From: Clostridia bacterium
Lineage (GTDB): Bacteria > Bacillota > Peptococcia > DRI-13 > UBA5745
Direction of reading: 5' to 3'
Assembly: GCA_018434325.1 (NCBI GenBank)
Contig: JAHDPO010000007.1
Location: 124,001-188,000, forward strand
DNA: 64,000 nucleotides
Below are positions 41,380 to 50,405 of this stretch, in pieces. Both the position numbers and the translations under genes were made by a program. Positions within the stretch are counted from its first letter, which is position 1, and every line of letters begins with the position of its first letter. The notes under the pieces are model-generated. The model was not told the DNA's origin. It did no database searches and saw only the letters and a program-made list of their open reading frames with translations.

Positions 41380-42124
41380 TCTCTCCATACCTCCCCGGCC
41401 AATAGCCGGCTCTTTGCTCCATCGCATCAGCCATAAATCCCGGCTGATTAACAGGCCAGTAATTCTCCCATTCGTAAGCAACTTTACGGGCATGTCTTCT
41501 CGTTCTGCTCCGCTCCCGCAGTATGCCTTCAGCATCCTTGCCGCTGTTGAACAGCCCCTTGCAACGGATTTTTTTCTCCATATAAATCCGCTCAATAAGC
41601 CGCTCGCAAACCTTGAGCGAGACATAATAAATGAAACCCGCATCCCTGACGGGATCGCTGGTGCTTTGCTGACGATATTGCTTCATCACCAGCCGCAGGT
41701 ATTCATCGAGCCTCAGGCCCACGTCGGAGGGCAAGCCCGGATCCTGGCCCTTTGATTTCCATAGAGCTTGGTACAGCTCATTTTCATAGCGGAAATGAGG
41801 CGCCGGTTTTTGAAACAGAATAGGATCGCAATGGGCATAGGTGAAAAAATCGGCGGTATAGTGGCAAACCACACCCAGCCGGTAGCTGAGAATATACATA
41901 GGCGGCTGCATATGCCGGCTATGAAACATCAATATCCTGCATTGCCGCAGGAACATCGGCAAGCTTTCCTGGAAAGTATGGGGATATTTTTTCATCCAGC
42001 GGGGGGTTAGATCCGGACGGATATTCCCATAATAGAACATATCCGAGCGCAGCTGGACGCCGTATTTATCCCTGATATGCTGCTCAAGAGCCATAGCCAA
42101 AAGTAAATGAGATTGCATATTCAT
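41372..42124 (-). CDS. Zinc-dependent phospholipase C-like protein
   Basis: The 250-residue protein matches the zinc-dependent phospholipase C-like family: QSHLLLAMALEQHI with the first histidine, YYGNIRPDLTPRW, the conserved RLGVVCHYTADFFTYAHCD with the H..AD..H pattern, and EYLRLVMKQYRQ. Members hydrolyse phospholipids or have unknown roles in anaerobes. No signal peptide is visible, so it is probably cytoplasmic. The start at 42124 has AAGGAGAG 10 bases upstream. The following ATPase overlaps it, suggesting a shared job. Confidence 0.78.
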   Translation of the reverse strand: MNMQSHLLLAMALEQHIRDKYGVQLRSDMFYYGNIRPDLTPRWMKKYPHTFQESLPMFLRQCRILMFHSRHMQPPMYILSYRLGVVCHYTADFFTYAHCDPILFQKPAPHFRYENELYQALWKSKGQDPGLPSDVGLRLDEYLRLVMKQYRQQSTSDPVRDAGFIYYVSLKVCERLIERIYMEKKIRCKGLFNSGKDAEGILRERSRTRRHARKVAYEWENYWPVNQPGFMADAMEQRAGYWPGRYGEND

Positions 42125-42293
42125 GGTCGGGCATCTCTCCTTCGGACACAATCCGCTATCCATATTTATCAGGGTGCGGACGTTCCTTTTTATCACGTTA
42201 ACATAATCTTTATTATATCACTTTTTGGCCGGGGAAAATACCTGTTATATTGCTGCCGGCAGAAATAAATTGTAATCTATTGCCTATTTGCTC

Positions 42294-42347
42294 TTGATTT
42301 TTTTAGGTTTTTTTGGCATAATTAATTTATAGTCAGGAAAGGTCAAA
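42294..42347 (+). promoter_or_regulatory. clpB promoter with a CtsR-like box
   Basis: TTGATT (42294-42299) and CATAAT (42317-42322) are 17 bases apart. Just downstream, AGTCAGGAAAGGTCAAA (42331-42347) resembles the CtsR tandem heptad (GGTCAAA twice, 3 bases apart), but only the second heptad is exact. No CIRCE element was seen. Confidence 0.5.
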
Positions 42348-42380
42348 TATATACACTCTTTAGTATCGGAGGTGCGAAAT

Positions 42381-44966
42381 ATGAATACGAATCAATATAC
42401 GCAAAAATCCCGGGAAGCCATAGAGGCCGCCCAAAATTTAGCTCTGGAAAACCACCAGCAGCAAGTGGTTTCCGTCCATCTGCTGACGGCTCTGCTGACT
42501 CAGGAGGGCGGCCTGATTCCCCGTCTCCTGGAGCATAGCCATATAAACGTGGGGCAGCTGCAGCAAAAGGCGGAGCAGCTCATTGGCAAAATTCCTGCCG
42601 TTCATGGCTACGAAAGCAGCCTTTCTATGGATTCCGGCCTGGCCAGAGCCTTGATCAAGGCAGAGAAAACAGCCGCAGAAATGAAGGACAGCTACATCAG
42701 TACGGAGCATCTCTTCCTGGGCCTGCTTCAGGAAGGGGATAAGGACGTCAAGGATTTATTGAAAAATCAAGGCATTACCAAAGAAGCCTTCCTGGCCGCT
42801 TTGAAGCAGGTTCGGGGCAGCCGTCCCATAGACAGCGAAAACCCGGAAGGCACTTATGAGGCTTTGGAGAAATACGGCCAGGATTTAACCAAGCTGGCGG
42901 CGGAAGGAAAATTAGACCCCGTCATCGGCCGGGATGAAGAAATCCGCCGGGCCATGGAAATCCTCTGCCGCCGTACCAAGAATAATCCGGTGCTCATCGG
43001 CGAGCCCGGCGTGGGCAAAACCGCCATTGTGGAGGGCCTGGCCCGCCGTATCGAAGCCGGCGACGTGCCCGAGACCCTGAAAAATAAGCGGCTGATCTCC
43101 CTGGATATGGGGGCCTTGATTGCCGGCGCCAAATACAGAGGAGAATTTGAAGAAAGGCTGAAAGCCGTATTAAAAGAAGTCTCCTCTTCCGAAGGGGCTG
43201 TCATCCTTTTTATCGACGAGCTGCATACCGTAGTGGGCGCCGGCGCCGCCGAGGGTGCCATGGATGCCGGCAACCTGTTAAAACCCATGCTGGCCCGGGG
43301 CGAGCTGAAGGCCATCGGCGCCACCACTTTGGACGAATATCGCAAGCATATCGAAAAGGATGCCGCTTTGGAACGCCGCTTCCAGCCGGTGATGGTCAAT
43401 CCGCCTTCCGTGGAAGATACCATTTCTATCCTGCGGGGCCTCAAAGAGCGCTACGAAGTTCACCACGGCGTCCGCATCAAGGACAGCGCCTTAGTGGCGG
43501 CGGCCACCTTATCGGATCGCTATATCGCCGACCGCTTCCTGCCGGATAAAGCCATCGACTTGATGGACGAAGCCGCCGCCCATCTGCGGACGGAAATAGA
43601 CAGCATGCCTACGGAGCTGGATGAGATTACCCGTAAGGTCATGCAGTTGGAAATCGAAGAAGCGGCGCTAAAAAAAGAAACGGACCACATCTCCATGGAA
43701 CGGCTGCAAAAACTGCAAGCCCAGCTGGCCGATTTGAAAAACGAAGCCGCCGCCATGAAGGCCCAGTGGGAGACCGAAAAAGAAGCCATTGGCAAGACTC
43801 AGAGCATCAAGCAGGAAATTGAAGACGTTAAATTGCAAATTGAGCGGGCGGAGCGCAATTACGACCTGGAAAAAGCCGCAGCCTTGAAATACGGCCGGCT
43901 CATCGAGCTGACGAAACAATTGCAGGCCGAGGAGACGAAGCTGGCAGAGAAGGCTCAGGCTTCTTCCCTGTTGCGGGAAGAGGTGGGCGAAGGCGATATT
44001 GCCGAAGTCGTCAGCCGCTGGACGGGCATTCCTCTTTCTAAACTGATGGAAGGGGAGCGGGAAAAGCTCCTGCACCTGGACCAGCTGCTGCACCAGCGGG
44101 TAATCGGCCAGGAGGAAGGCGTTCAGGCCGTAGCCGACGCCGTGCTGCGGGCCCGGGCCGGCATCAAGGACCCCCGCCGTCCCATCGGCAGCTTCATCTT
44201 CCTGGGTCCTACCGGCGTGGGCAAAACGGAACTGGCCAAAGCGCTGGCCCTGGCCCTCTTCGACGATGAGCGCAGCATGGTGCGGCTGGATATGTCGGAG
44301 TATATGGAAAAGCATGCCGTCTCCCGGCTGGTGGGCGCCCCTCCCGGCTACATCGGCTACGACGAAGGCGGCCAGCTGACAGAAGCGGTAAGGCGTCATC
44401 CCTACTGCGTCCTGCTGCTGGATGAGATCGAAAAAGCCCACGGCGACGTTTTCAATATCTTACTGCAAGTTCTTGACGACGGCCGGCTCACCGATTCCAA
44501 AGGCCGCACCGTTGACTTCAAAAACACGGTGATCATCATGACCTCCAACATCGGCAGCCAGGAAATCCTGGAAGCCAAAGGCCGCTACGAGGACATCAAG
44601 GAGCGGGTCAGCAGCCTTCTCCGCCATTATTTCCGGCCGGAGTTTCTCAACCGGGTGGACGAAATCGTGGTTTTCCACGCCTTGCAGGAAAAGCAAGTCA
44701 AAGATATTGCCGGCCTGCTGCTTAAGGAAATGGACCGGCGGCTGCAAGAAACGGCCAGGATCAGCTTATCCTGGAGCGATGAAGCTCTGGCGGAGCTGGC
44801 CCGCCGGGGTTACGACCCGGCCTTCGGCGCCCGGCCCCTCAAGCGCTTGATTCAGCAGGCTTTGGAAACGCCGCTGTCCCGGCTGATGATCCAGGATGCG
44901 GTGAAGCCGGGCCAGGAAGTCAAGCTGGTCATGGATGAAGGCCGGCTGGCCGTGAAGCCGGCATAA
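42381..44966 (+). CDS. clpB: ClpB disaggregase chaperone
   Basis: The 861-residue protein has the N-terminal Clp repeat domain (1-150), a first AAA+ module with [15 protein letters not shown] (about 206), a long coiled-coil middle domain (about 410-525) that distinguishes ClpB from ClpC, and a second AAA+ module with [15 protein letters not shown] (about 610) and the C-terminal [11 protein letters not shown] sensor. It resolubilises aggregated proteins with DnaK. The start at 42381 has GGAGGTG 7 bases upstream. It is alone in its unit. The last two sense codons fall in a 10-bp tandem repeat. Confidence 0.97.
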   Translation: MNTNQYTQKSREAIEAAQNLALENHQQQVVSVHLLTALLTQEGGLIPRLLEHSHINVGQLQQKAEQLIGKIPAVHGYESSLSMDSGLARALIKAEKTAAEMKDSYISTEHLFLGLLQEGDKDVKDLLKNQGITKEAFLAALKQVRGSRPIDSENPEGTYEALEKYGQDLTKLAAEGKLDPVIGRDEEIRRAMEILCRRTKNNPVLIGEPGVGKTAIVEGLARRIEAGDVPETLKNKRLISLDMGALIAGAKYRGEFEERLKAVLKEVSSSEGAVILFIDELHTVVGAGAAEGAMDAGNLLKPMLARGELKAIGATTLDEYRKHIEKDAALERRFQPVMVNPPSVEDTISILRGLKERYEVHHGVRIKDSALVAAATLSDRYIADRFLPDKAIDLMDEAAAHLRTEIDSMPTELDEITRKVMQLEIEEAALKKETDHISMERLQKLQAQLADLKNEAAAMKAQWETEKEAIGKTQSIKQEIEDVKLQIERAERNYDLEKAAALKYGRLIELTKQLQAEETKLAEKAQASSLLREEVGEGDIAEVVSRWTGIPLSKLMEGEREKLLHLDQLLHQRVIGQEEGVQAVADAVLRARAGIKDPRRPIGSFIFLGPTGVGKTELAKALALALFDDERSMVRLDMSEYMEKHAVSRLVGAPPGYIGYDEGGQLTEAVRRHPYCVLLLDEIEKAHGDVFNILLQVLDDGRLTDSKGRTVDFKNTVIIMTSNIGSQEILEAKGRYEDIKERVSSLLRHYFRPEFLNRVDEIVVFHALQEKQVKDIAGLLLKEMDRRLQETARISLSWSDEALAELARRGYDPAFGARPLKRLIQQALETPLSRLMIQDAVKPGQEVKLVMDEGRLAVKPA

Positions 44967-45002
44967 GCCGGCATAAGCCGGGTAAGCCGGTGTAAGCCGG
45001 CA
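44955..45002. repeat. Five 9-10-bp tandem repeats across the clpB stop codon
   Basis: The unit AAGCCGGCAT is present five times with small changes, starting in the clpB codons for Lys-Pro-Ala. Each unit carries a TAA or near-stop, so the array does not extend the protein much. Confidence 0.85.
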
Positions 45003-45218
45003 CCCCTGCACTTTGCTTTGTCCTTTAACCGCTATAGCGTCAAAAATAGCACAATAGATAGCACAATAGAATCCCCCGCCAGGCTGACCAATGTCAGTTT
45101 AGATAAGGATCAAAGGAAAAAATGGAAAGTGGCAGGATAGTTACCGCCTGTGCCCTGGGGGCAGTGACCGCCTGTGGCTGGGGAGCAGTGATCCTTAGGC
45201 GGTTCTGTCCTACGGGCT

Positions 45219-45314
45219 CAATCCTGCAGATTCAATCCTGCAGATTCAATCTGCTATCCGCAGATCCTGGGGCGCAGATGTTCTGCTATCCGCAGATCCT
45301 GGGGCGCAGATGTA
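45219..45314. repeat. Nested tandem repeats inside the MITE-like element
   Basis: A 14-bp unit AATCCTGCAGATTC occurs twice in tandem, followed by two copies of a 32-bp unit beginning CTGCTATCCGCAGATCCTGG (45251-45282 and 45283-45314) that differ only in the last base. A looser repeat of ACCGCCTGTG..TGGGG.GCAGTGA lies at about 45147-45192. Confidence 0.8.
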
Positions 45315-45533
45315 CAATTTTTGCGTTTGTATGTGTTTTCCGGATTCGGCCTGTACAATTTTTGCGTTTGTGGGTGAATTGCAGCAGCAGCAGAGGCCTA
45401 TTTTAGCCAAATCGAGGTCTGTTTTGTGCAATTTCTTCGGTTGTGAGGGAATACTTCCCCTGCATTTCACCTACAAACGCAATTTTTGTACACCCTGCCC
45501 CGGCCAATTGACCACAACCGCAATTTTTGTACA
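45311..45533. repeat. Four or five copies of the dispersed TGTACAAAAATT-type repeat
   Basis: Two plus-strand copies (TGTACAATTTTTGCGTTTGT at 45311 and again at 45352) and two minus-strand copies (CTACAAACGCAATTTTTGTA at 45471 and ACCACAACCGCAATTTTTGT at 45511) face each other, with a weaker copy at about 45425. TGCATTTCAC next to the copy at 45471 matches the flank of the copies near 15.78 kb, so homology extends to about 35 bases. Confidence 0.72.
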
Positions 45534-45826
45534 AGCCACCGCCGCTAAGGGTCCGCTAACAGCATACCGGGAGTCATCGCTGTATTGTTCTATTGACGCG
45601 GCGCCGGCCAATGCTCTATGAATTCGCCAACTTTTTGCTTATCTAAATGACATTGGTCAAGGCTGACGGGGGATTTTCTATAGCAAACTATTGAAGATCA
45701 GCCTAATTTCCCTTAAAATTAAACTATACATGCAGAGGCAGAGTTAAGGGCCTTGCTCTTTTGGCAGTGAATAGAAGTTTTAAGTGGTTTGGCACTTGTA
45801 ATATCAATATTTCAGGAGATGTGATT

Positions 45827-46005
45827 ATGAAAAATGATAATCGTTTGAAGTAATATATGAACAAAACCGTTCTCTTGGGACAGTGGCAATTAAGATAATT
45901 CGTGATAAAGAGACGGGCGTACAATATTTGTTTAGTAAAGAAGGATATGCGGGCGGGCTGACCGCTCTGCTTGACAAAGACGGAAAACCCATTATTGGTG
46001 AATAA
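45827..46005 (+). pseudogene. Frameshifted DUF6440-family small gene
   Basis: After AGGAG, an ATG reads MKNDNR and then hits a stop, while the next frame continues FEVIYEQNRSLGTVAIKI, IRDKETGVQYLF, GYAGGLTALLDKDGKPII and a stop at 46003. Joined by one extra base in the run CGTTTGAAG, this gives a 59-60-residue protein matching DUF6440. The shift is therefore a one-base loss, or a sequencing or assembly error. A terminator follows, so the unit is otherwise complete. Confidence 0.72.
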
Positions 46006-46031
46006 TATTATATTGTTCATATAATGACTTA

Positions 46032-46056
46032 AGGGGCGCAACCGCGCCCCTATTTT
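46032..46056 (+). terminator. Terminator after the DUF6440 gene
   Basis: AGGGGCGCAACCGCGCCCCT is a compact GC hairpin followed by ATTTTAT. Confidence 0.8.
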
Positions 46057-46091
46057 ATACCCATTTATCCCTATCGCCTGCCGTCGCTCAG

Positions 46092-47135
46092 CTAGCCCAG
46101 CAGCTTTTGCCGCAGGGGCAGCAGGCTGGCCAGTTCCTGGCCGGACTCCGCAAATTCCAGCTTGATGGCGTTGTCCTTGCAGAAATCCCGGAGCATCTCC
46201 AAATATATTTGCTGACAGACGATCAGAGTTTTCGGTCGGCCGTAGCTTAGAATATAATCGGCTAAGGCTTTGAATATGGCGGTGGGCCCGTCTTCTTCGG
46301 GGGACAGCATGTTATTGTTGACCAAAGTTCCTCGCTGCCGGTCTCCCAAAAGCAGCATCCGGGGATAAAACAAAAGGCCCTCGTCGCCGGCCGCGGCAGT
46401 GCCGGCAGGACTGCCGCCTTCCCCTTTCTCCGACTCTGACATGGTTACCGGCCGGGGCAGGTAAAACATATCCAGCTCCAGCACAGCCTCATTCTTCGGC
46501 TTTTGCCGCAGCTCCTTGACCAGCTCCGCCTCATCTATGGATAAAGAAGGATAATCCAGAGGCGGAATATAGGCGTCTTCCTCCTTGGTCAGCCACATAT
46601 TGGCTTGCGCATCGTAATAGCGCAGCAGGGTTTTGCCGGCGGCAAAATCGACGGTTACCTTCCGTTCAATATAATTGCGGATAGCCCTGTTGGCATGCTT
46701 CATTACCCGGCCTAAGAACCCGGCTTCTTCCTCTCGCAGCATCCGGGGCAGATAGCCGGGCCAGCGGACTTCCCAGACAAAATCTATCCCCTGCTCCTCT
46801 TGACCCGGCTCTGCGGGCGCCTGGGCTTCTTCCACAAAGGTCAGGCGCAATTCCTTTTGTTCATAAAGGAGACGCCGGGTATCCTCCCCCTCGCTTGTGG
46901 CCAAACGATAAAAAGCCATTAAGGCCTCTATACCGGGCAGAATCCGCAAAGCTTGCACTTCCGTATTTTTACCAAAAATACAGCAGAAAACCGGCTCGCT
47001 AGCTTCCGGCAAATCAATAGCGATCATCTCCATCTCCGCCAGGTGCTGCCAAGGCTTTAGCTCCTGAAACTCCCGCGTTAAATGCAACAGCTCCTGCCAT
47101 GGCTTTTTCTCAATCTCCGTTTCGATTACAGTCAT
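46092..47135 (-). CDS. Conserved hypothetical protein (possibly DUF7309/DUF6930-like)
   Basis: I do not recognise this 347-residue protein with certainty. The opening WQELLHLTREFQELKPWQHL, a strand FCCIFGKNTEVQALRILPG and the closing PKTLIVCQQIYLEMLRDFC resemble the two-part DUF7309/DUF6930 proteins that often carry SEC-C or plasmid-style partners. It is soluble, acidic and has no signal peptide. It follows the ttcA-like gene by only 4 bases and is probably made with it. The middle has a low-complexity Gly/Ala/Glu linker (about 235-255). Confidence 0.6.
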   Translation of the reverse strand: MTVIETEIEKKPWQELLHLTREFQELKPWQHLAEMEMIAIDLPEASEPVFCCIFGKNTEVQALRILPGIEALMAFYRLATSEGEDTRRLLYEQKELRLTFVEEAQAPAEPGQEEQGIDFVWEVRWPGYLPRMLREEEAGFLGRVMKHANRAIRNYIERKVTVDFAAGKTLLRYYDAQANMWLTKEEDAYIPPLDYPSLSIDEAELVKELRQKPKNEAVLELDMFYLPRPVTMSESEKGEGGSPAGTAAAGDEGLLFYPRMLLLGDRQRGTLVNNNMLSPEEDGPTAIFKALADYILSYGRPKTLIVCQQIYLEMLRDFCKDNAIKLEFAESGQELASLLPLRQKLLG

Positions 47136-47139
47136 GCTT

Positions 47140-48051
47140 CTACTCCTTTTCCTCTTGGGTCTTACTTTCCCGGGGCCGCCAAAAAGCTAAGTTTTTTTGG
47201 CGCAGCTCCTTGCGGTCAACGACGGCGGGCCAGAGATGCTGGCGTTTGCCTTCCCGCATACCGGATACCAGGTGATCAAAGACCAGCGGATTTTCTTTAC
47301 ACAGCGCGCTAATCAATTCCTTCACTCTGGTGCGCTGGGTATAACCGTCCAGGGGACAGGGGCTGGGGGGAATCCGGATACCCAGCTTATTGACGGCGCC
47401 GATGATATCCCGCTCCCGAATGTAGGCAAAGGGCCGGATCACCGTTACTTCCGTCCTGTCCAAAAAAGTTTTGGGCATAAAAGTACCCAGCTGACCGGAA
47501 TACAGCAGCCCCATTAGATAGGTTTCCACCGCATCATCGAGATGATGGGCAAAGGCAACCTTATTGAAGCCTCTTTCCCTGGCGTAATTATGGATGAGGG
47601 CCCGCCGCCAGTAAGCGCAGCGGGAGCAGGAGTTCTGCTCTTCGTTATGCAAAATATCCTGGGACATATCCAGACGCTCTACTTGAAAAGCCAAACCCGC
47701 CGCCGCCGCTCTGGCCGCTAGAAAGCTATAGTCCGACTCTGCCTCGGATTTAAAACCCAAATCGATATGCATGGCTGCCAATTCCACAGGCCAGGGCAGA
47801 TGCCTTACCAAATGGGCCAGGGCGTACATCAGCAGCGTACTGTCCTTGCCGCCGGAAAGGCCCACCAATACCCGGTCCCCAGGCTCCAGCAAATCAAATT
47901 CCACAATGGCCTTGCGCATGCCTTTAATAATCACCTGAGGAATTTCCGGCTCCTGAAAGCCTTCCAAATCCGGAGCCGGCCAGTTATATAGAAGAGGCTC
48001 CCGCCGGCCTGTGTCGATTTCCGCCCAAAGGCGGTCCGTTGATTCTGTCAT
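47140..48051 (-). CDS. ttcA: tRNA 2-thiocytidine-type PP-loop sulfurtransferase (TtcA family)
   Basis: The 303-residue protein has the PP-loop VGLSGGKDSTLLMYAL, the cysteine pair CSRCAYWRR, AHHLDDAVETYLMGLLY and a later PSPCPLDG, the arrangement of TtcA-type enzymes with an iron-sulfur cluster. TtcA thiolates cytidine 32 of tRNA; other members of the superfamily act at other sites, so the exact target is inferred. It lies near two other RNA methyltransferase genes on the same strand. Confidence 0.82.
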   Translation of the reverse strand: MTESTDRLWAEIDTGRREPLLYNWPAPDLEGFQEPEIPQVIIKGMRKAIVEFDLLEPGDRVLVGLSGGKDSTLLMYALAHLVRHLPWPVELAAMHIDLGFKSEAESDYSFLAARAAAAGLAFQVERLDMSQDILHNEEQNSCSRCAYWRRALIHNYARERGFNKVAFAHHLDDAVETYLMGLLYSGQLGTFMPKTFLDRTEVTVIRPFAYIRERDIIGAVNKLGIRIPPSPCPLDGYTQRTRVKELISALCKENPLVFDHLVSGMREGKRQHLWPAVVDRKELRQKNLAFWRPRESKTQEEKE

Positions 48052-48131
48052 CTGATCCTTCTTTCTGTTTAAGATTTACTGTCGATAGCACCCGCCAGGC
48101 TATAGCCGCCGCGCCAAAAGCGCAAAGCAGG

Positions 48132-49532
48132 CTAATACAAACGCCAGCCGGCAGGATATTCGTTTTTTAAATAATCTCCCGTTTGCTTGCCAAAGCCAAG
48201 AGGATAACCGGCTAAGGTCACGAGAGTCCAGCCGGGCTCCCCTTCCACCATCAGGGTTTCTCCCCGTAAATAGCGCTCAACCAAATCATCCTGAGGCAGC
48301 AAATCCAGCCTTCGTTTCATTTGAGCGGCAGGGATTCCCATCGCTAAAGGCTGACTGGGAGAAAAACGGCCGTTCTTAATCATGCCCAAATACCAGCCGG
48401 GCCGGCCCAGCTTAAGACCCGCCAAATCCGGCAGACCGGCAGGAGTCTGATAAACATGGCCGTCATATAAGGCAAAAGGCCCCGGCAGCGGGTGAGTGAA
48501 GTTTTCCGCCATGAATTCGCTAAAAGGAGCTAAGGCCGCCGCCTGCGGCCCCGGGGCAATAGCTGCTGCCAAAGCAGCCGGCTCATCTGCCGCCGCCTTT
48601 TTCTCCAGCAGGGCCAGAAATTGGCCCTCGCCCTCTATTAAATGAGGCCAGAGCTGGCGGCAGCCGGCCAGTTGGCCGCCGGCCTGCCAGCCTTCATAAA
48701 CAGGCAAGTCTGCAAGGCTAAAATCACGGTGCCTATCCAGGAAAGCGGCCACCGCCTCCTCGTTTTCTAGGGGATTAAAGGTGCAGGTTGAATAAAGCAG
48801 CCGCCCGCCGGCTGCCAGCATGTTTGCCGCCTGATCCAGGATTTGGTCCTGCATCTGCCGGCAAACCTGGCCGTTGAAAGACTGCCAGCTTTTTAAAGCT
48901 TTGGCGTCCTTGCGCAGCATGCCTTCGCCGGAGCAAGGGGCATCCACCAGTATCCTGTCAAAAAAAGCAGGGAAAGCGTTGGCCAGCCGGGCCGGCTCTT
49001 CATTGGTGACAATATAGTTGGTGGCTCCCCAATGCTCCAGATTCCAAATCAGCGGCTTAATCCGCTTGGGGCTGTTATCGTTGGCCACCAGCAGTCCCTT
49101 GCCGGCTAAGGCTGCCGCCAGCTGGGTGGTCTTGCCGCCGGGAGCGGCGCAAAGATCCAGCACCCGTTCACCGGGCTTTACGCCCAAGGCCGCCGCCGGC
49201 GCCATAGCGCTGGGCTCCTGCAAATAATAGAGGCCCGCCTGATAATAGGGCAGCTTGCCCGGCCGTTCTTCCCGGGGATAGACGTAGCCGCCGGCCGCCC
49301 AGGGGATGGGCTCCAGAGCAAAGGGCAGCAAATCCCGCAATGCCTCGGCAGAAGCTTTGTCGGTATTGAAGCGCAGCCCTCCCCGGGGCTCCTCCTGCAG
49401 GCAGGCCAAAAAAGCGTCTAAACCTTCAGGGCCCAGCTGGCCGGCCAGACGTTCTGCCAAGGGCTGCGGCAGCGCCGCCGTTTTAATTGAGCCTTTGTTT
49501 GCGTTCTTCCCTTTGCCTTTACTTTTTCCCAT
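48132..49532 (-). CDS. rsmF: rRNA cytosine-C5 methyltransferase (RsmF/NOL1-NOP2-sun type)
   Basis: The 466-residue enzyme has a lysine-rich start, a SAM fold with RVLDLCAAPGGKTTQLAAAL, and the two catalytic cysteine motifs DAPCSGEGM and YSTCTFNPLENE. A C-terminal RsmF-type and PUA-like extension contains GWYLGMIKNGRFSPSQPLA. It methylates a cytidine of 16S rRNA; the exact position is not fixed by sequence. It overlaps trmB by 14 bases. Confidence 0.88.
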   Translation of the reverse strand: MGKSKGKGKNANKGSIKTAALPQPLAERLAGQLGPEGLDAFLACLQEEPRGGLRFNTDKASAEALRDLLPFALEPIPWAAGGYVYPREERPGKLPYYQAGLYYLQEPSAMAPAAALGVKPGERVLDLCAAPGGKTTQLAAALAGKGLLVANDNSPKRIKPLIWNLEHWGATNYIVTNEEPARLANAFPAFFDRILVDAPCSGEGMLRKDAKALKSWQSFNGQVCRQMQDQILDQAANMLAAGGRLLYSTCTFNPLENEEAVAAFLDRHRDFSLADLPVYEGWQAGGQLAGCRQLWPHLIEGEGQFLALLEKKAAADEPAALAAAIAPGPQAAALAPFSEFMAENFTHPLPGPFALYDGHVYQTPAGLPDLAGLKLGRPGWYLGMIKNGRFSPSQPLAMGIPAAQMKRRLDLLPQDDLVERYLRGETLMVEGEPGWTLVTLAGYPLGFGKQTGDYLKNEYPAGWRLY

Positions 49533-50163
49533 TCCATGCCTCTAATCGGTAAATTGGCTGCTCCAATTGCAGGAAGCGCCTTTCGTATTCGGTGGCCACA
49601 TTGCCCTCAAAACCGGAATTATGCAGATCCCTGCTGATTTTGCTCAGAGACCAGCCGGCCTTCACAAACTCATCCACAGAAAAATCGAAGAGCTTTTCCT
49701 GATCGGTTTTAAAATGTATTTGACCGCCGGGCTTTAATATCCGGCTGTAAATGTCCAGCTTACTCTTATGAGTAAGACGGCGGTCCTTGTGGCGCAGCTT
49801 CGGCCAGGGATCACTGAAATTCAAATAGATCCGCTCAACTTGACTCTCGCCGAAATACTGCTCCAGCTCCTTGGCGTCCACCGGCAAAAACCGCAGGTTA
49901 GACAAGGGGCGCTGCTGATTCTTTCTGACGGCAATATATAAGATAGTAGGTATTCTCTCTATGCCCACAAAATTAATACCGGTATGGCGGGCAGCCATGC
50001 CCATGAGAAAGTCGCCTTTACCCATGCCGATCTCCAAATGCAGAGGCCTTTCCTCTCCAAAAATTTCCTGCCAGTGATGGCGGCAGAGCTCAGGACCGGA
50101 ATCGAGCACACCCGGCATTTTGGGCAGTTCCGCTTCCCCTTGCCAATTTCTCCTCAGCCTCAT
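49519..50163 (-). CDS. trmB: tRNA (guanine-N7)-methyltransferase
   Basis: The 214-residue enzyme has the TrmB blocks LHLEIGMGKGDFLMGMAARH, NFVGIERIPTILY, IYLNFSDPWPKLRHKDRRLT and a final FKTDQEKLFDF. It methylates G46 of tRNA. The start at 50163 has GAGGAGG 5 bases upstream, so the longer hydrophobic extension from 50268 is rejected. It is first in a unit with the rsmF-like gene. Confidence 0.93.
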   Translation of the reverse strand: MRLRRNWQGEAELPKMPGVLDSGPELCRHHWQEIFGEERPLHLEIGMGKGDFLMGMAARHTGINFVGIERIPTILYIAVRKNQQRPLSNLRFLPVDAKELEQYFGESQVERIYLNFSDPWPKLRHKDRRLTHKSKLDIYSRILKPGGQIHFKTDQEKLFDFSVDEFVKAGWSLSKISRDLHNSGFEGNVATEYERRFLQLEQPIYRLEAWNGKK

Positions 50164-50262
50164 AAAATCCTCCTCAATAAAGTATATATCAGCGAAAAAT
50201 GATGTATTTCCTAGAAAAAACAGAAAACAATCAGATAGAAATAAAACCCCTAAAAAAATTAT

Positions 50263-50291
50263 TTGCAATTATCATTCAAATGTTATATACT
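50263..50291 (+). promoter_or_regulatory. Promoter of the zinc-ribbon gene
   Basis: TTGCAA (50263-50268) and TATACT (50286-50291) are 17 bases apart. The transcript would carry a leader of about 110 bases before the ATG. The leader has GC-rich inverted bits (for example CCGTGGGAGCC facing GGTGGCTCCCACGG) but matches no riboswitch I know. Confidence 0.7.
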
Positions 50292-50405
50292 GGTAGCGTA
50301 CATCGTTTTCTTGCGGTTGGCAAAAGATCTATTCTCTCCTAGGGTTAGATTTTGGTGGCTCCCACGGAAAACGGCGCGACTATCTATCTTTCAGGAGGAA
50401 TTGCA

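Larger units (their letters stand above)
45066..45681. mobile_element. MITE-like element with about 44-bp terminal inverted repeats
   Basis: The left end (45066-45107) and the reverse complement of the right end (45638-45681) agree over about 40 of 44 positions, sharing ATCCCCCG, TGACCAATGTCA and TTTAGATAAG blocks. The 616 bases between ends hold no convincing gene or transposase, but several tandem repeats. Direct flanking duplications are unclear: AGCACA before and AGCAAA after are similar only. It is best read as a non-autonomous inverted-repeat element or a large structured RNA locus. Confidence 0.65.

Noticed and set aside
42200-42380. CIRCE heat-shock operator before clpB
   Set aside because: No TTAGCACTC-N9-GAGTGCTAA pattern is present; only a partial CtsR-like box.
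45310-45621. A possible small protein sharing the peptide PLHFTYKRNFC with a frame at 15751-15954
   Set aside because: The match follows from the dispersed DNA repeat; the frames lack starts with ribosome sites and diverge outside the repeat.
45724-46041. A minus-strand 105-codon frame in the gap before 46 kb
   Set aside because: It is antisense to the frameshifted DUF6440 gene, which has better evidence.
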